This document shows positions 1 through 12,284 of a stretch of 64,000 bases of DNA, piece after piece. A model generated the notes under the pieces. That model did not search any database. It worked only from the letters and a program-made list of their open reading frames with translations, and had not been told where the DNA came from. Source of the DNA: Powellomyces hirtus (lineage: Eukaryota > Chytridiomycota > Chytridiomycetes > Spizellomycetales > Powellomycetaceae); assembly GCA_025526995.1 (NCBI GenBank), contig JAHLKG010000006.1, positions 434,001 through 498,000 of the forward strand, given 5' to 3'. The translations under genes and the position numbers were made by a program. Each line of letters starts with the position of its first letter. Within the stretch, counting starts at the first letter, position 1.

Positions 1-774
1 ACTGGATTAACGTTGTGGGTAATATCACGCGACCTGTCAGTACGTAAGCGTTTTGTACGAAAACCCGTCAAAGGGTTGGAGGATGTTTTTGCCCGCGTTC
101 CAGGAATCAACACCGCTATCTCAATGTCCTGTCATATTATGTTTACGTTTCCAGGGAAAGAGGAAGTGTAGTGAGTGGTAATAGGATAAGGTCGGCCTGG
201 CCACGCTCAGGCATCGAAACGCAAGGGCATAGTGACGTTGTTGGATTTTAGAATGCTCTAGTTGCTAGACACATCGCAATCGTCACAGACAAGGAAAGTC
301 CCATTACTCAAGAAGAGGACGTCGGATATCGAAGAGTTAGACCATGCAGGTCCAATCTCTTCAAAATTCTCCCCTTGGAAAAGGAAGGGTGGTTAAAGGA
401 CAACAACGGCATCACCGCGCTCACGTTGATTACATATTGTAGCGTGATGTCACCTTTGCTGGCTGCAACCAATAATTCGCCGAGTCACATGCGACGTGCG
501 TAAAGTTGATTATCATCCTTGTTATTATAAGGTCCAATCCTCATGATTGATTGACGTGAAAATGATTCATTTATGATGAGTCAGCAATAACGCACGCCTG
601 TCCACAAGAATCCACTTCTCGCCACGTCGTCGTCGTTCGTCATTGTTGTCCCTTCCCGTATCGCTTGCTTGGCATTGAGTAAAATCCCATTCAAAAGGGA
701 GAACGCCCCTTTACGCCCTCCGTCCCTCTTCCCAACAACTCACTCACTTCAAATACCCCTCCCCCCCACACCTT
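1..774. other. Intergenic region upstream of the reticulon-like gene
   Basis: No supportable gene. The only long overlapping frames run antisense to the downstream exon. A TGAGTCA site, the consensus of Gcn4/AP-1-type bZIP factors, is at about 576-582 in the presumed promoter. Its function is only inferred. Confidence 0.4.
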
Positions 775-1863
775 ATGACAGACGTTTCCACAGACTCCCA
801 CTTCCTTTCTGCAACTGACACAAACACCTCTCTTCCTATCCGTGACGACACTTTGCCCGGTGCCCACATTGACCATTCCTCGTCGACGAAAACCCTCCTC
901 TCTGAGAACCAACCAACCGCTAGTGACATGGCTTCCGTATCTGCTACTCCCTCTGACCCTATTGGTGCTGACACGACTGTACCTTCTGCTGGGCTTCCGT
1001 CCGGCGGCAGTGGCAAGGCCCGATACACTGAGGGCGGAGCTGTAAACAACAAGGCCCAATATGTCAAAGAATCTACCCGCTCGCTCCTCCTCTGGGAGAA
1101 CCCCATCCAGTCGGCTGCGGTTCTGGTCAGCATCCTCGCCGCCAGCTACATCTTCACCACTTACTCCCCTGTTCGCGTCATTGCCTTCGCCGTTGGCGCT
1201 GCCACTTTTGCGAACCTGATTTTCGTGAACGCGTGGGTCTATGGCGGTAGTCTGTTCACTAACGCCCAGGCTCACGGTGGTGTCAAGAAACCTCCCACAA
1301 TGTACGTTAGCTTGCAACCGTGTTCTTGTTATTCTAAACAATGCATTAACCCAACATTCCCTATGCTTACAGGTGGTTCTTGGATCATGCGAACCGTCAA
1401 CCCTTGTCCCACTCCTTTGTCCGCGAATGGTCCGACCTCGTTGTCGATGTGGTCAACGTTTCGGTCTCCTACCTCTCATCCATTGTCGCGGTGGATGACA
1501 GCAAGAAATCTGCTGAGGTGAGTTTTATCAATTTAAGAACACGAACATTTCACTCAACCTTGATTTCTGACTTCTATAACCAACTATTTCTAGGCTTTGT
1601 TGGGAATCGGATTCGTCTACCTGCTTTCTGGCTACATCTCATCCGGAACCCTTTTCCTTGCCGCCACAATTGTGAGCTTCATCGCTCCTCGTGTGTACCT
1701 TGCCAACAAGACCCTCATTGATGGCCACGCTGTAAAGACTCGCGATCTCGTCAACAACCATGTTCAGAACATCTCTGGAGCCGCCTCCAAATACTACAAC
1801 AACGCAGCTACTCAGGCCAAGATCAAGATTGCGCAGACCAAGAAGGTCAAGAAGGCCGAGTAA
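775..1863 (+). CDS. Reticulon-like ER membrane-shaping protein
   Basis: Three exons (775-1301, 1373-1517, 1594-1863) give 313 aa. Reticulons insert paired hydrophobic hairpins into ER membranes and stabilise tubule curvature. The first about 100 residues are Ser/Thr/Pro-rich and unlike anything conserved. The reticulon domain starts around residue 100 with the typical SLLLWENP opening, followed by a long hydrophobic hairpin, a hydrophilic loop (HSFVREW), and a second hairpin encoded by exon 3. The C-terminus is lysine-rich. Both introns have good signals (GTACGT...ACAG and GTGAGT...CTAG) and keep the frame. The start is the first ATG of the open frame. Family assignment rests on the LLLWENP motif and the two-hairpin layout. 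No partner gene is adjacent. Confidence 0.8.
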
Positions 1864-2222
1864 AGCCATCCGCCTTCCAAATCGCGCTTTCGAGTCTCGC
1901 TAGTTCCCCCACTTTTGCTTTCTGTACACTTTTTTTTTGCATCCAACCTGAGGTTTTTTGGTCTGAAGTAGTGTCCTATCTTTGGCGCAATCCACAATCT
2001 GTTTTGTTTCTTTTGTTTCAGAGCTCAGAAGCTGTGCAGCTGAATACGGTCCATCATTGGAGATCAAATTGAAAATCGTGACAATTTCAGATGAGGTGCT
2101 TGAATCAGATTTGTATGCAGTATCTACATAACGTCCATGTATGGTGGCGACGAGGTCTCGGAGTAAATACAAAAAAGTAAGGTCTATGCGTATGGTTTTC
2201 TCATAGCGAAAGGGAAGGATCG

Positions 2223-3635
2223 CTACCACAGTTGATTCATGATCGCCAAGGACCCGACCCGTCCAACAAATCCCGCCGCATTGGCCTAGTGGAGATACAT
2301 TCCAGTGAGTAAGCGAGGGCCTCACATGGCAACATATCTCAGAAAGACAATACCGGTATCAGACGAAGCAAAGCTGGCCCCGTCCCTCGGAACAGCGATG
2401 AGATCCCCTCCGTCTTGATCATCCGTCGAGCCGCATCAGTAAACCCATTATACGTGCCCGGTGGAGACGCTTGTATCCTTGACTTTATCACATCAGGCGG
2501 GATCGCCATCATCCACAGCCCTCCAACACCCAGCCCTACTGTCCCCAGAACCTCCCACCCATACATCCCTGGTTCGACACCTCTTATGGCCACCGTATGT
2601 ACAGCTTCGTACGCCACAAAGTATGCAGCAAACCCAGGCACATCCCTGGCCAGGGTCGCAAACGTGCCTCTGAACAGGCCTCGGACACCACCCTGATGTA
2701 CGGCATCTCGTGTTGCATCCACGATTCCAGGGGCTCCACTTCCGGCTGCTCCTGCTTTGGTATCTGACCGTGAGTGCCCTTGAGGTGGTACTACATGCCC
2801 GTCTTGAGTCTGCAACTTGACTTTCAAATACTCGGTGGGTGCAGTCACAATTGTGGTTGGAATGGCGGCAAATGCCCCAGCCATGATTGAAGTTGTCACC
2901 GTCACGCCCCCATCTTCTCGCGGATGTGAAGTCGGGGCAAATAGATGGCATCCCAAATCGTACGCCTGCAAAAGAGGGATGAGAGACCCGAGGTCAGCGA
3001 TCATTCCGTCCACGCAAACTTTGCCCTTCCCACAACCACAATGTTCTTCCTCAAGTATGAGTATGATGGCTTCTCCTCAAAAGATTACCCCTAAACGATT
3101 GGCGACACAAAGGCAACAGAAATGCTTCTCCCCCAACTCAGCTACGAACCCAGAATCGTAAAGCGTATCGCGGGGTCACTGCGAGCAGCGGGGATGACAT
3201 GCCGCGGTAGAGACCTGATATCCCTCGTTTCTTTACAATTTCGCGGAACCAGGCACTCATGGTCAAGTTCCGGGACGGCTTTGTCTGTAGTAGAACTACA
3301 GAGCGAAAGAACGAGTTCGCAAAGTCAGCCCCTTTATGCTAGCGTGTGACGAAAATGCAACTCCATAACTTCTCACCTTTGACTGTATCAAACGGATGCT
3401 AGGTCATGCAAACAAAACAATAAATACCCCTGACTGGCGCGATGAAATCATAACAGTCAGAAGTGCCTACCCCAGCCACAACAGTAGCAGCCCCGGCGAC
3501 TGCCCCCGACACTATGCTCTTCAAATGATCACCATTGGGAGTGCGAAACTTTGACTCCACAGTACCCGGTGGTTCTTCCACATTTTCTTCTTTTCGAAAC
3601 TGAAAGTTTGGCACTGTCGGTTGGGTATTATACAT
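2223..3635 (-). CDS. Mitochondrial carrier, carnitine/acylcarnitine-type
   Basis: Five exons on the minus strand (3635-3471, 3398-3377, 3295-3150, 2965-2354, 2285-2223) give 335 aa. Mitochondrial carriers exchange metabolites across the inner membrane using three repeats of about 100 aa. The three signature motifs are visible: HPFDTVK (encoded almost exactly by a 22-nt micro-exon), APTEYLK and PPDVIKSR. The third repeat with PPDVIKSRIQ, PPGTYNGF and a C-terminal PANAAGF resembles the carnitine/acylcarnitine carrier Crc1/SLC25A20, so that substrate is inferred. The start chosen is the ATG at 3635, because the open frame further upstream has only a GTG. It is divergent from SDH4 across 0.7 kb. 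Confidence 0.85.
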
Positions 3636-4357
3636 TTCGCTTGTGTGCGAAGTTTTGGTGAAAGGAAACACCGGGGGATAAGGGACGTCATTACAAGCAA
3701 CCCAAAAAGCGCGTCACGCTTTGAAATTAGGTTGCACAGCCACCGAAACTGTCAATTGCAACGGTCTCACCGCAGATATCTGTCCAATAATCCGTCAGCT
3801 TCGGGCAGACCAGCAGATGATATAGATACTCGTTGCGAAAAATCGCATCCATTGTGTTTCTTATCAGTCCCAGATGCGTTGAATTGACCTCGAGTCCTCT
3901 CTGGGCAGATGGACTATAATGGCAACTTGAGAGTAAAGCGCACCCTTTTTTTCACCTTTGCAACGTTTTCGCCAGATCCTAAGCTATTTCCCTTCTCTCT
4001 CAAGTTTGAACTGCGTATCTATTTATCTGGATGTTCTTTTCATCGGCTTTGTAGCGAAACCTGTCAAAAAGTGTCAAATCTGTCCAGCACGCGCCACTCA
4101 AACCGGATCCAAGCCCTATCCGCGGCACAGTCATCCATTCCCCACGATCGCTGTGGGGCAAGCGAGCAAGTCAGCGGTGTCGCGGAACTTTCCGTTTGGT
4201 CATTACTCCACATTCAACCTACGCATAAACCCACATGGTATGCATCTTCGGAACTGACACATGATCAGGCTCACCGAATGGGACAGCTTGAACTCTCGAA
4301 TGATATGTGTGGGACGCTGTCTAGTTGTCTCATTGTTTGGTTGGTTTTTTTTAGAAC
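3636..4357. other. Divergent intergenic region, carrier / SDH4
   Basis: It holds both 5' flanks. A 167-aa open frame (3909-4412) has no recognisable domain and overlaps the SDH4 start out of frame, so it is not called. A pyrimidine tract ending in TTTTTTTTAG just before the SDH4 ATG could be the 3' splice site of a 5'-UTR intron. Confidence 0.4.
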
Positions 4358-5188
4358 ATGTACTCTCGCGTTCTGTGCACGGCTCCCAGGCAATCGGCCC
4401 TGTCCATCGTAAGGCCCGGCCTTATGGTCCGACGAACTGCGTCTACTACCACCGTTGGTATGTTGTGTATGCATTTTGGAGAGAGGGTTGATTTATGTAC
4501 GAACAATTCGCGGAGAATTGCTTTGGGATTGAGCAAGAAGCTGCGGAACCGTACTTGGCCGCTGTGGAAGGAAATTAGGTCCCAGAAACTGTCTTGAATG
4601 AAAGAGTGTTTGACCTTTTGGGTAGCGGAGCTGGAGAGGAATCTTCATAGCGCTTGGGAAAACGCGAAAGCAAAGATCTCACGTGGGGTGACAGAATCTG
4701 GAATTGATGAGACTGATCCGCTTACCCTCACCGTTTTGTATTCTATGACTTCACAGATCCTCCAAAACGTGAGTATGCCCCACACCCTGCTGTGCGTATT
4801 TGACGGCGACACTAATCCCTGACTTCGTCATCAAACAGCGGCAGCCGAGACGATGCACAAGTCAAAGATGCACGGTTCCTACCACTGGGACCTGGAGCGT
4901 GCCTTGTCCATCGTCAGCATCCCTCTCCTGGTCACCCCCTTCTTCATCGGATCCCACCCGATGGTCGACCTCGGTCTCGGCGTCGTCATCCCCCTCCACT
5001 CGCACATTGGTTTTGACGCCATCATTCAAGATTACCTTCCTGTCCGTCGTAACCCCATCCTGGGCCGCGTCGCCTCATACTCTCTCTACGCGGCTACTGG
5101 TCTGTGCCTGTACGGATGCTACCAGTTCAACACCAACGACGTTGGTATCACGGAGTTTGTGAAGCGTCTGTGGACTGGAAAGCAATGA
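4358..5188 (+). CDS. SDH4: Succinate dehydrogenase membrane anchor subunit (CybS)
   Basis: Three exons (4358-4457, 4757-4768, 4839-5188) give 153 aa. SDH4 anchors complex II in the inner mitochondrial membrane and helps bind heme b and ubiquinone. The N-terminus is a mitochondrial presequence rich in Arg/Ser and free of acidic residues. The core begins HGSYHWDLERA and continues with three hydrophobic segments. The loop HSHIGFDAIIQDYL carries the conserved heme-ligand His and the Asp-Tyr of the quinone pocket. The middle exon is only 12 nt. It is called because AG (4755-4756) and GTGAGT (4769) flank it and it keeps the phase. The alternative is one 381-nt intron. The first intron (299 nt) is longer than is usual here. 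Confidence 0.87.
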
Positions 5189-5365
5189 TCTATAGATACC
5201 AGTAATAAATAATGAAAAAATTTCAGAACTTGATGCTCCATCAGGCGTAGGATACATTCTAACGCATCGAGTTCACAAGCATGAGCCGCGCGTCCAAGTC
5301 AACATCTCATTTAACTACATATACATGCAAGATACAGATGAGGTTTCCCAGAAGTGTCTGTAAGT

Positions 5366-8300
5366 CTACCACAGCTCTATCTTTGGGGTAAACTTGCCCC
5401 TCTTCTCCCAGTATCCACCATGGTACTGCCACTCGTCGCCTGCCTTTGAAGAGAACCATTGTGGGGTCCATGCTTGCCCACGCGACTCCAATTCCTTCCT
5501 ATAGTCTCGTTGCTTTTGCTCCAGGCGCTGCTTCTCTGCCTCCGCCTCGTCAGCTCGTCCCTAAATGACGCCTCATTGGTCACAACGCAATTTCTGAAAA
5601 GCTACGTGTATCGATGATCTTACTTACCTCTTCATACATCCTGCAAAGAAGCCACATGATGTTAGCAATCGAACCCAAGGTAAAACAAACTGCTGCATAA
5701 TCCCACCTCTGATCCGGTCGGTATCGCGTGTCCGTGTTTGGTAGCAGTCCTTGCAGGTCTGGGGTCAGTTCTGTAACAAATACCCAGCGGTTAAGTTGAG
5801 GTGCCCCCGAAAAAGACATTTGGAGCTCCTGGCGAAAGACCAAGGCACTAGAATATACCATTGAGTTCCACCGCAAACTGAGTGAACCCGTAAATCTCTG
5901 CTTGATGGGCAGGATTTGGTCGTGCGCGCCATATCACTTCCAAAGCGTTTGGCGCAGAATCTTGGAAGCGCTGAAGCGACTTGTCCCAGTTCCCGCTGAT
6001 TGAGGGGAAGTCAGGAGAGGAGGGTATACAGTAACCAGCTTGCGAAGAAGTTTCACGTAAACTCTCCTCCTACCTTAGCGACATCAATTTTTGGCCATTG
6101 GGACCATTGACAGAACCAGAAATCTCGTTCTTGGTTGAGGAAAAGTAACCCGATTCCTTGAACGTCAATTCGCAGGTATGGCCTATTACAGAACAAATCC
6201 CATTTTGGTGGTCAATGGGGCGTACAAATGCACTGCAAAATCGATTCTGCGACTATACCGGTTGACAGTGATGTTATCTTCAAGGTCCCATAATGCTCAA
6301 GGTAACGGTTTGAGGAAAAGACGTTCCTCATACATGTCGTAACTAAGATTCTCACGATGAGCACCTTTTCGGAAGAGAATAAAACATGGAGTCATACCTT
6401 TGTTCCAAGTGTAATGTTCTTCATAAGCGGGGAATTTGACATGGACTAAATGGGATCAGAGGTTAGCAAACACTGTTGAACATGACAGTGGCTCGGCCAT
6501 CGAGGGTACGAACCAGTGCCTGACGGAATCAGTTCCATGGATTTGCTGACAGCACAGACAGGTCAGGACAAGGGCCGAGTTACACATATACGATTGCATT
6601 TCTCACCCCCAAAATTTGGTCTTCACTTGGTTGTCTTGGAAGAACTGATAATTCGGAGCATCGGCGTGGCATGCCATTACCGGGGGGTGATGGCTGACCT
6701 TTTCGGCAATGAATTTGAACCCTGTCAGAGGAGATAAAGCCCGTGAGCAACTGGATCTGTAAATACTGTCAACGAAAGGACTTTACCTTTGTCATCTCTG
6801 ATACATTCGTAGGTTTCCCCCAGCAGTGGGTTGAACTAGAGCAATAAGGGTGAGGACTTATTCAAATTGTGCTACTACTTCGTCAGAGCAAGCTTACCGG
6901 CTTTCGTCCCGCGCGATGCACAGTGGACGCGTAAGCTGAAAACGTACTGTCAATACTCATGCATCCAAAACGGAACGATACGATTCCAACGTCTACCTGA
7001 CACGGCGAATGCTGGAGGGAACCAGGAAAGAATGGGTCAGTCAGACGCGTACTCGGCAAGGTGTGCAAGAAGCACAATCCACGTACCAGCCATAATGGAC
7101 AATCGAGTAACAGGATCTGACGTTGCCGCTGCTTGGTCCAGTAGCTCACTGTATTCCAGCTCTTCGCATAGTTTTTGCAGGAGATTCAGCGGCTCGTTGA
7201 GAGCAATTGGCATCGCAACTGTTGACAGATCTTTTCCGGCCTGCGTGACAAGTCAATGTTAGTTTCACTCACTCATCGTCAGAAAAGTATTCATTTACAT
7301 ACGTTGTTTCTGATCAGAGACATAATGCTGATGTTCTGCATGGAAATGGTAGGAGCGGGGAGCCGGGTGCGGCGGATCAAAGGCTTTTGTTTTATTGGGG
7401 AAACAGGTCCGGGCACTTCGTTCTTGACCGAGGCGGGAGGGGTGCGTCCAGAGTCCGACTGGAAGGATCCTTGCCTGGATCGACTTCCCTCCGAAGGCAC
7501 ATCTTCATCATCGCTACTCATGGCCGCTTCCGCTTCATGCATGGAATCAGTGTCACTATCGTCATCATCGCTATCCTGTGCCCCTTCCTCTGCGTCAAAG
7601 AACTCATCATCTCGCAAAGAGGAGGTAATTGAACCAGCTTTGTTCATGTGATTTCTCGCCAGGGAGGTGCTGCTCGCACTAAGTAGGAACGAAGCCATTG
7701 TGACAGGCTCGAGACCGAATCGTCGGCGGACCCGATTGTTGTCGGCCAGACATGCCTGGAATGCCGCTTCTGTTTGTTGAGTCGCATCGTGTGCACGCTC
7801 CCGCTGAGAGCGCACTGTTTCTCCATATGAGACCAACTGCCGTTGCATGCCATTGGCGTTCGACAAAGCATTTGCGATCACGTCCGTGATGGAATTAAGA
7901 ATCACGTTTAAGTCTAAATGAAAGAAATGTCGGTCATATTTAGTTTTGGTACGATCTCAAGGAATAATGATGAACAATTACCTTTGGTCTGATTTCTGCC
8001 TCTCGATGTTTCAACTACGTCCCGCAATCGCCCCAACTCATTTGTCAGCGTGATGACCATGTTCTCTGCTTGCTGCTGCACATCCCCCAGATCAGGATCC
8101 AAACCCCCTTTGGACGAACGCTTCCATTTCACTTCCGTTTCGTCGTCAGGAATGAGCTTTTGACTGCCATCCTCATTGTCCAAATGAAAGCTGTGGATGC
8201 TCTTTGCCAGGGTAAATCGCTGTAAAATCTGAACCCACGATACAAACTCTTGGGGAGACGGTGCTTTGAAGTAAAACTGTTGCTCCCCAGAGTCTATGAT

Positions 8301-9430
8301 CACATTTAGAACGAAAGGGTCCTCAATCTGACATTCAGCTCGGAGTATGTCTTACCTATGTCAATCAGAAGGCGTTCTGTGGTGGAGAATCACGCCTTGT
8401 TAGCACTGGAAACCATCAATATTGATCTTGCAGAGGGTATTGAGAATGCCTACCGCGATCCAGATGAACCGTAGCCTTTGCGAGATCAGCGGAGCCGCGG
8501 CAAAAGCTACACGCGAGGGTCAAAGTGGGTTTCGCTTCAGATCATCAAGCCTGACATGCTGCACGCACCTGCCAGGGTTCTTGTAATACGAGAGGACACC
8601 AACAGAATCCACCGTCACCCATCGCTTGTGAAACCCTTGTAACTTCTTGTCTCCCTTCTTTAGCAACCAGTTCTCAAATTCCTTTCGGGGAGGCACTTGG
8701 GACGGTTCAACATCCTTCAGGGCAACAAAGAAAAAGAGCTTCTTTGACGTGTTTCTAAAACAACCACATCGTTCAGCTAGCTGTGGTACACATCGAATGC
8801 ATGAATCAATTGCCTACACTGAAAAGCTGTTATCCCAAAGTAGGACACTAGTAGAGAAAGGTCCATTTGATGTGAACAGACAAGATTATGACATATGAGA
8901 CTGATTGACGGATCATGCACGTACTAAGAACCCGGCTCTTCGACAAAATAGCTGCCTTTGACTGTAAACTTAGAGGACTCGTAATGCGTCACGGGCATTA
9001 TTTCAGTGAGCTCTGGGTCTACAAAGGCGTCCTTCTTTTTCCGACGAAGGGTGTCACTGTCCACAAACGACTTCCCCGACGCTGCGTCTCGAATGCTGGC
9101 CAGACTCGGTGCATACTCGCTATCTGGCGTTCCAGCTGATGCACTGTTTCCCCTAGACCGAGTAGGCAGCAATTTGGGGGAGCCGGGCGCAGAAGTCCGC
9201 TCGGTATCGCCATCCCCGGTGACTACAAAGCTCTTGCCAAATTCGCCTTTGGCTCCGCTTTGAAGTACATATGTCCCCGTGTCAGAATATGGCCGGTTAA
9301 TCTTTTTATAAAGACCGAACGAAATATTCTTCCGTCTCGTGAAGAAATTCCAGCATAGCTCCTTGCCCGGCTGTTCAACATTGACGAAATGCTTGAAGGC
9401 ACTTCTCTGACGGATTGTGACTTCCTGCAT
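5366..9430 (-). CDS. Oxysterol-binding protein, GOLD-PH-ORD type (Osh3-like)
   Basis: Twenty exons on the minus strand sum to 2,772 nt (923 aa). These proteins move sterol or PI4P between membranes at contact sites. Order of domains: an N-terminal GOLD-like domain (NISFGLYKK, later [10 protein letters not shown]); a PH domain ([16 protein letters not shown]); an acidic FFAT-like segment (DDEFFDAEE) for VAP binding; then the lipid-binding domain with NPLLGETYE, the fingerprint EKVSHHPP (about 6690-6712) and the C-terminal TRYRPDQR. The protein ends KFTPKIELW. The order matches yeast Osh3. Exons of 13, 15, 21, 30, 32 and 38 nt lie in or near the lipid-binding domain, all with consensus sites. 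The start (ATG 9430) aligns with the start of Osh3-type GOLD domains. It is convergent with SDH4. Confidence 0.93.
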
Positions 9431-10503
9431 ACCGGCAAACCACTATCCGTTCTCGGGGTATCAACTGTCTGTTGGGGGGGTTTTATGAGGAAACGATGGA
9501 TTGACAGCAAGCGGGATTGCCGTGATGCTTGGCGAAAGCCTGACCGCGGAGCGTCCGTGTCTCTTCTACGCCACACTTACACAGGCGTAACGGCAACTTG
9601 TCCTTAGATGATTTAAGCCTTACAGGACAACGTCGGAAATGAAGAATATGCTATTCATGTTTCATACAAATCTTCCTCAGCAGTAACGCAGGCAGCTTCA
9701 TTTGATGATGATTCACCCCCTTTGCCCTAATTGTCTGAAGGATCAAACTTGCTACTTCCTTGAGACATGGCAATGAACAGCAGAGTATACAAAGTACTCA
9801 AGACATGTGAGTAACATACAATCCACCTGGCAGCGCAGTGCAAGTCGTTCAACTATACCACAATGTTTATGAGCAACCACTTGGGCGAAAAGATGCAAAA
9901 AGGTTTTACAAGTGTCCGTAACCATGATGATGTAGTTACACAAGAAGTGGGGCATACCCTTTTGCGTTTATGAGATTGATGCCGTCTCGCATCAGCGCCA
10001 ATAAGGCGAGAGCGCGGGTTGGAGTGCCTTCACACTGAATAAGACGAACGTGATGACATTCCATGTGGCTGTAGAATAAAAGGGCTGGAATATTATTGAC
10101 AGAAACACCGTGGACTCGATGTGGAGCCGGTGGCAAAGGCCAGACTCGACAACAGTTGTTGTCTGAATCCTCGGGTTGCAGGTGCAGTGTGACAGTGTTG
10201 CGACTTGCGATCTGGTTGGTTCATTCTTCGGACGTATGCAGGAGACTGTTTTGTTTGGAAAGAAGGAAATGGGAGGTTTGGGAACGCGTCGTGTTCGTTT
10301 ATGTCAGCAGTCTGAGCTTCTCATCCTTCTAGCGCCAATTTTTAAAGAGGAAAATAAGCTTAAACGAAGAAGTTCTGCTTCTTCCTTCGTTCACTCTCGG
10401 GTTGGGTGACAGTTCATTTAACGTGTACTTAAGGCGCCAAGAACTGTCAAGGTTGAATATGCTTTACAACATTTTATTTACACTCACAGCGACGCACTTG
10501 AAG
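9431..10503. other. Divergent intergenic region
   Basis: About 1.1 kb between the start of the oxysterol-binding protein gene and the start of the lyase gene. Only short frames occur on both strands and no repeat or RNA gene was recognised. Confidence 0.4.
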
Positions 10504-11940
10504 ATGATCCACTCTCACATCTACTACCTGCTGATACAAATACTGGCTGCAGCAGTATTCGCCCAAATTGCAGCAGCAGCAAACTTTGTTCTTAGGCCGG
10601 TTAATCTGATTCCGCGGAATGACCATGCGCGTGCTGCCACTGCGGCAAAGACCGCTAGGGCGACACCCGCTCCGGTATTCCCAACAGTATCGCCTGTGAT
10701 GACTTTGTCAAGCTGGCCTGGGCCTTCCACTGTCATCACCACAACCAGTACGATCTTGAAGTCAGTCGTGCCGGTAAACCCAACCCCGACAAGGACCATC
10801 ATAGCAAAAAAAGCCATTCATGTGCCACCAGTTCCAAGAGTGACTACAAACTTGCCGGCGCAATCGACCCCGGCGACGACAACTCCTGCGAGGATAGTAA
10901 AACGGGCGGTACCCGTCGCGGTGACGGTAACTGTAGTAAAGACTGTATATTGGACTCCGCCAACCCCGACCAAGACCGCTGTGAAAACAGTAAACCCGGT
11001 TGTCGCAATCACGGTAACGACTACAGTCGCGAGGACAGTCACCGGGGCACCAGCGAATCCGTCACCAACACCTCCTCCTGGTAGTCAACCCCCTCGGAGG
11101 ATGGCGTGGTATTCGCCACCTCACAGTACAACTGATTTTAAAGGATGGAACATCACCAAATCATCGTACGGAGAACAAAACCGGCAGATCACACTGAGTC
11201 CAACAAATGCCACGGCAACAGCGCTACAAATTACGTACCCGGCATTGAGCCGAAACCCTGCAGGGCATATAATCGGAGGAACTGGTTTTTACGCGTCTCC
11301 TATGGACCTTTCGCGCGCAAAGGCTGTCACGCTGTCCTACTGGGTGTACTTTCCGATGTCATTTGATTTTGTGCTGGGTGGGAAGCTCCCAGGACTATAC
11401 GGTGGAGCGACAAGTTGCTCGGGGCTTAAAGCCGCCTATCGATGCTTTAGCACCCGCTTCATGTTCCGGAAGGGCGGACTTGGAGAATTTTATCCCCACG
11501 TAGAACCGGGAATTCAAAATCGACAAATGGCGTGCGAAGTGGGACCAAAGTCGATCTGCCCGGATGACATCACCAAGGATGTGAGCATCGGGCGCGGCGC
11601 CTGGGTGTTTCCACGCGGTCGATGGTTCAATCTGCAACAGCGGGTGAGTTAGGTGTCCTGATACGTTCGCCCAGATTCAATTCTTATGAGCACTCATTCA
11701 CAGATCATAATGAACTCGTGGGATCCAGTCACCGGTGCGCCATTGCGAGATGGACGAGCCACCGTATGGGCCGAAGGTCGGCAAGTGATCGACGTCAAAC
11801 AAATGGTTTGGGCCATCGATCCTGGAGTCAAATTCGAAGGCATCCAATTCGAGACTTTCTTCGGCGGTCACACTAACAAATGGTGTACCCCCCGCGACCA
11901 AATGATGTATTTCGGTGACTTCCAGTTATTTGCTCGATAA
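10504..11940 (+). CDS. Secreted polysaccharide lyase family 14-like protein
   Basis: Two exons (10504-11643, 11704-11940) give 458 aa. PL14 enzymes cleave uronic-acid polysaccharides such as alginate or glucuronan by beta-elimination. Residues 1 to about 25 form a signal peptide (MIHSHIYYLLIQILAAAV). Residues about 40-195 are a Thr/Val/Pro-rich linker with imperfect repeats, probably O-glycosylated. The catalytic domain starts near MAWYSPP and shows the family motifs GGKLPGLYGG, a Cys-containing loop, STRFMFRKGG, and the C-terminal FETFFGGH and DQMMYFGDF. An upstream in-frame ATG at 10459 would add 15 residues. The later ATG is preferred because it gives a cleaner signal peptide. The substrate cannot be told from sequence. 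Confidence 0.82.
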
Positions 11941-12284
11941 ACCAGCCAGCTGGGGCCCATGCTTCCATTTACTTACCTCCACAAAGGGCGCTGTTATTTT
12001 ATTTATATATAAAGGAAATCTGTATCTGTAGTAAAGACCCTCCTCAAAATAATGAAGCAAAGATGCGATAGCTTTCATCAAAATTCCTTTCAAATGCAGG
12101 GAGGAAAATATTTTACAGAGAATGTGGCCAAAGGCGGCTAATATGCAGGACTGACTACGAATGGAGACTTTTCCTTCATTGACTTTTTCTTCATTGGCTG
12201 CTAGCGGGGATCGAAGCAGGAGCCCGTGCGGTACATGCAACACTGTGAAGATTTGAATGTCAGAAGCATCCAAGGGAGGAGGCT
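11941..12284. other. 3' intergenic region between convergent genes
   Basis: Trailer region of the lyase gene and of TFIIA gamma, which point at each other. AT-rich, with no supportable gene. TFIIA might extend a little into it if a further intron is used. Confidence 0.4.

Noticed and set aside
3909..4412. 167-aa plus-strand frame before SDH4
   Set aside because: No domain, ordinary intergenic composition, overlaps the real SDH4 start out of frame.
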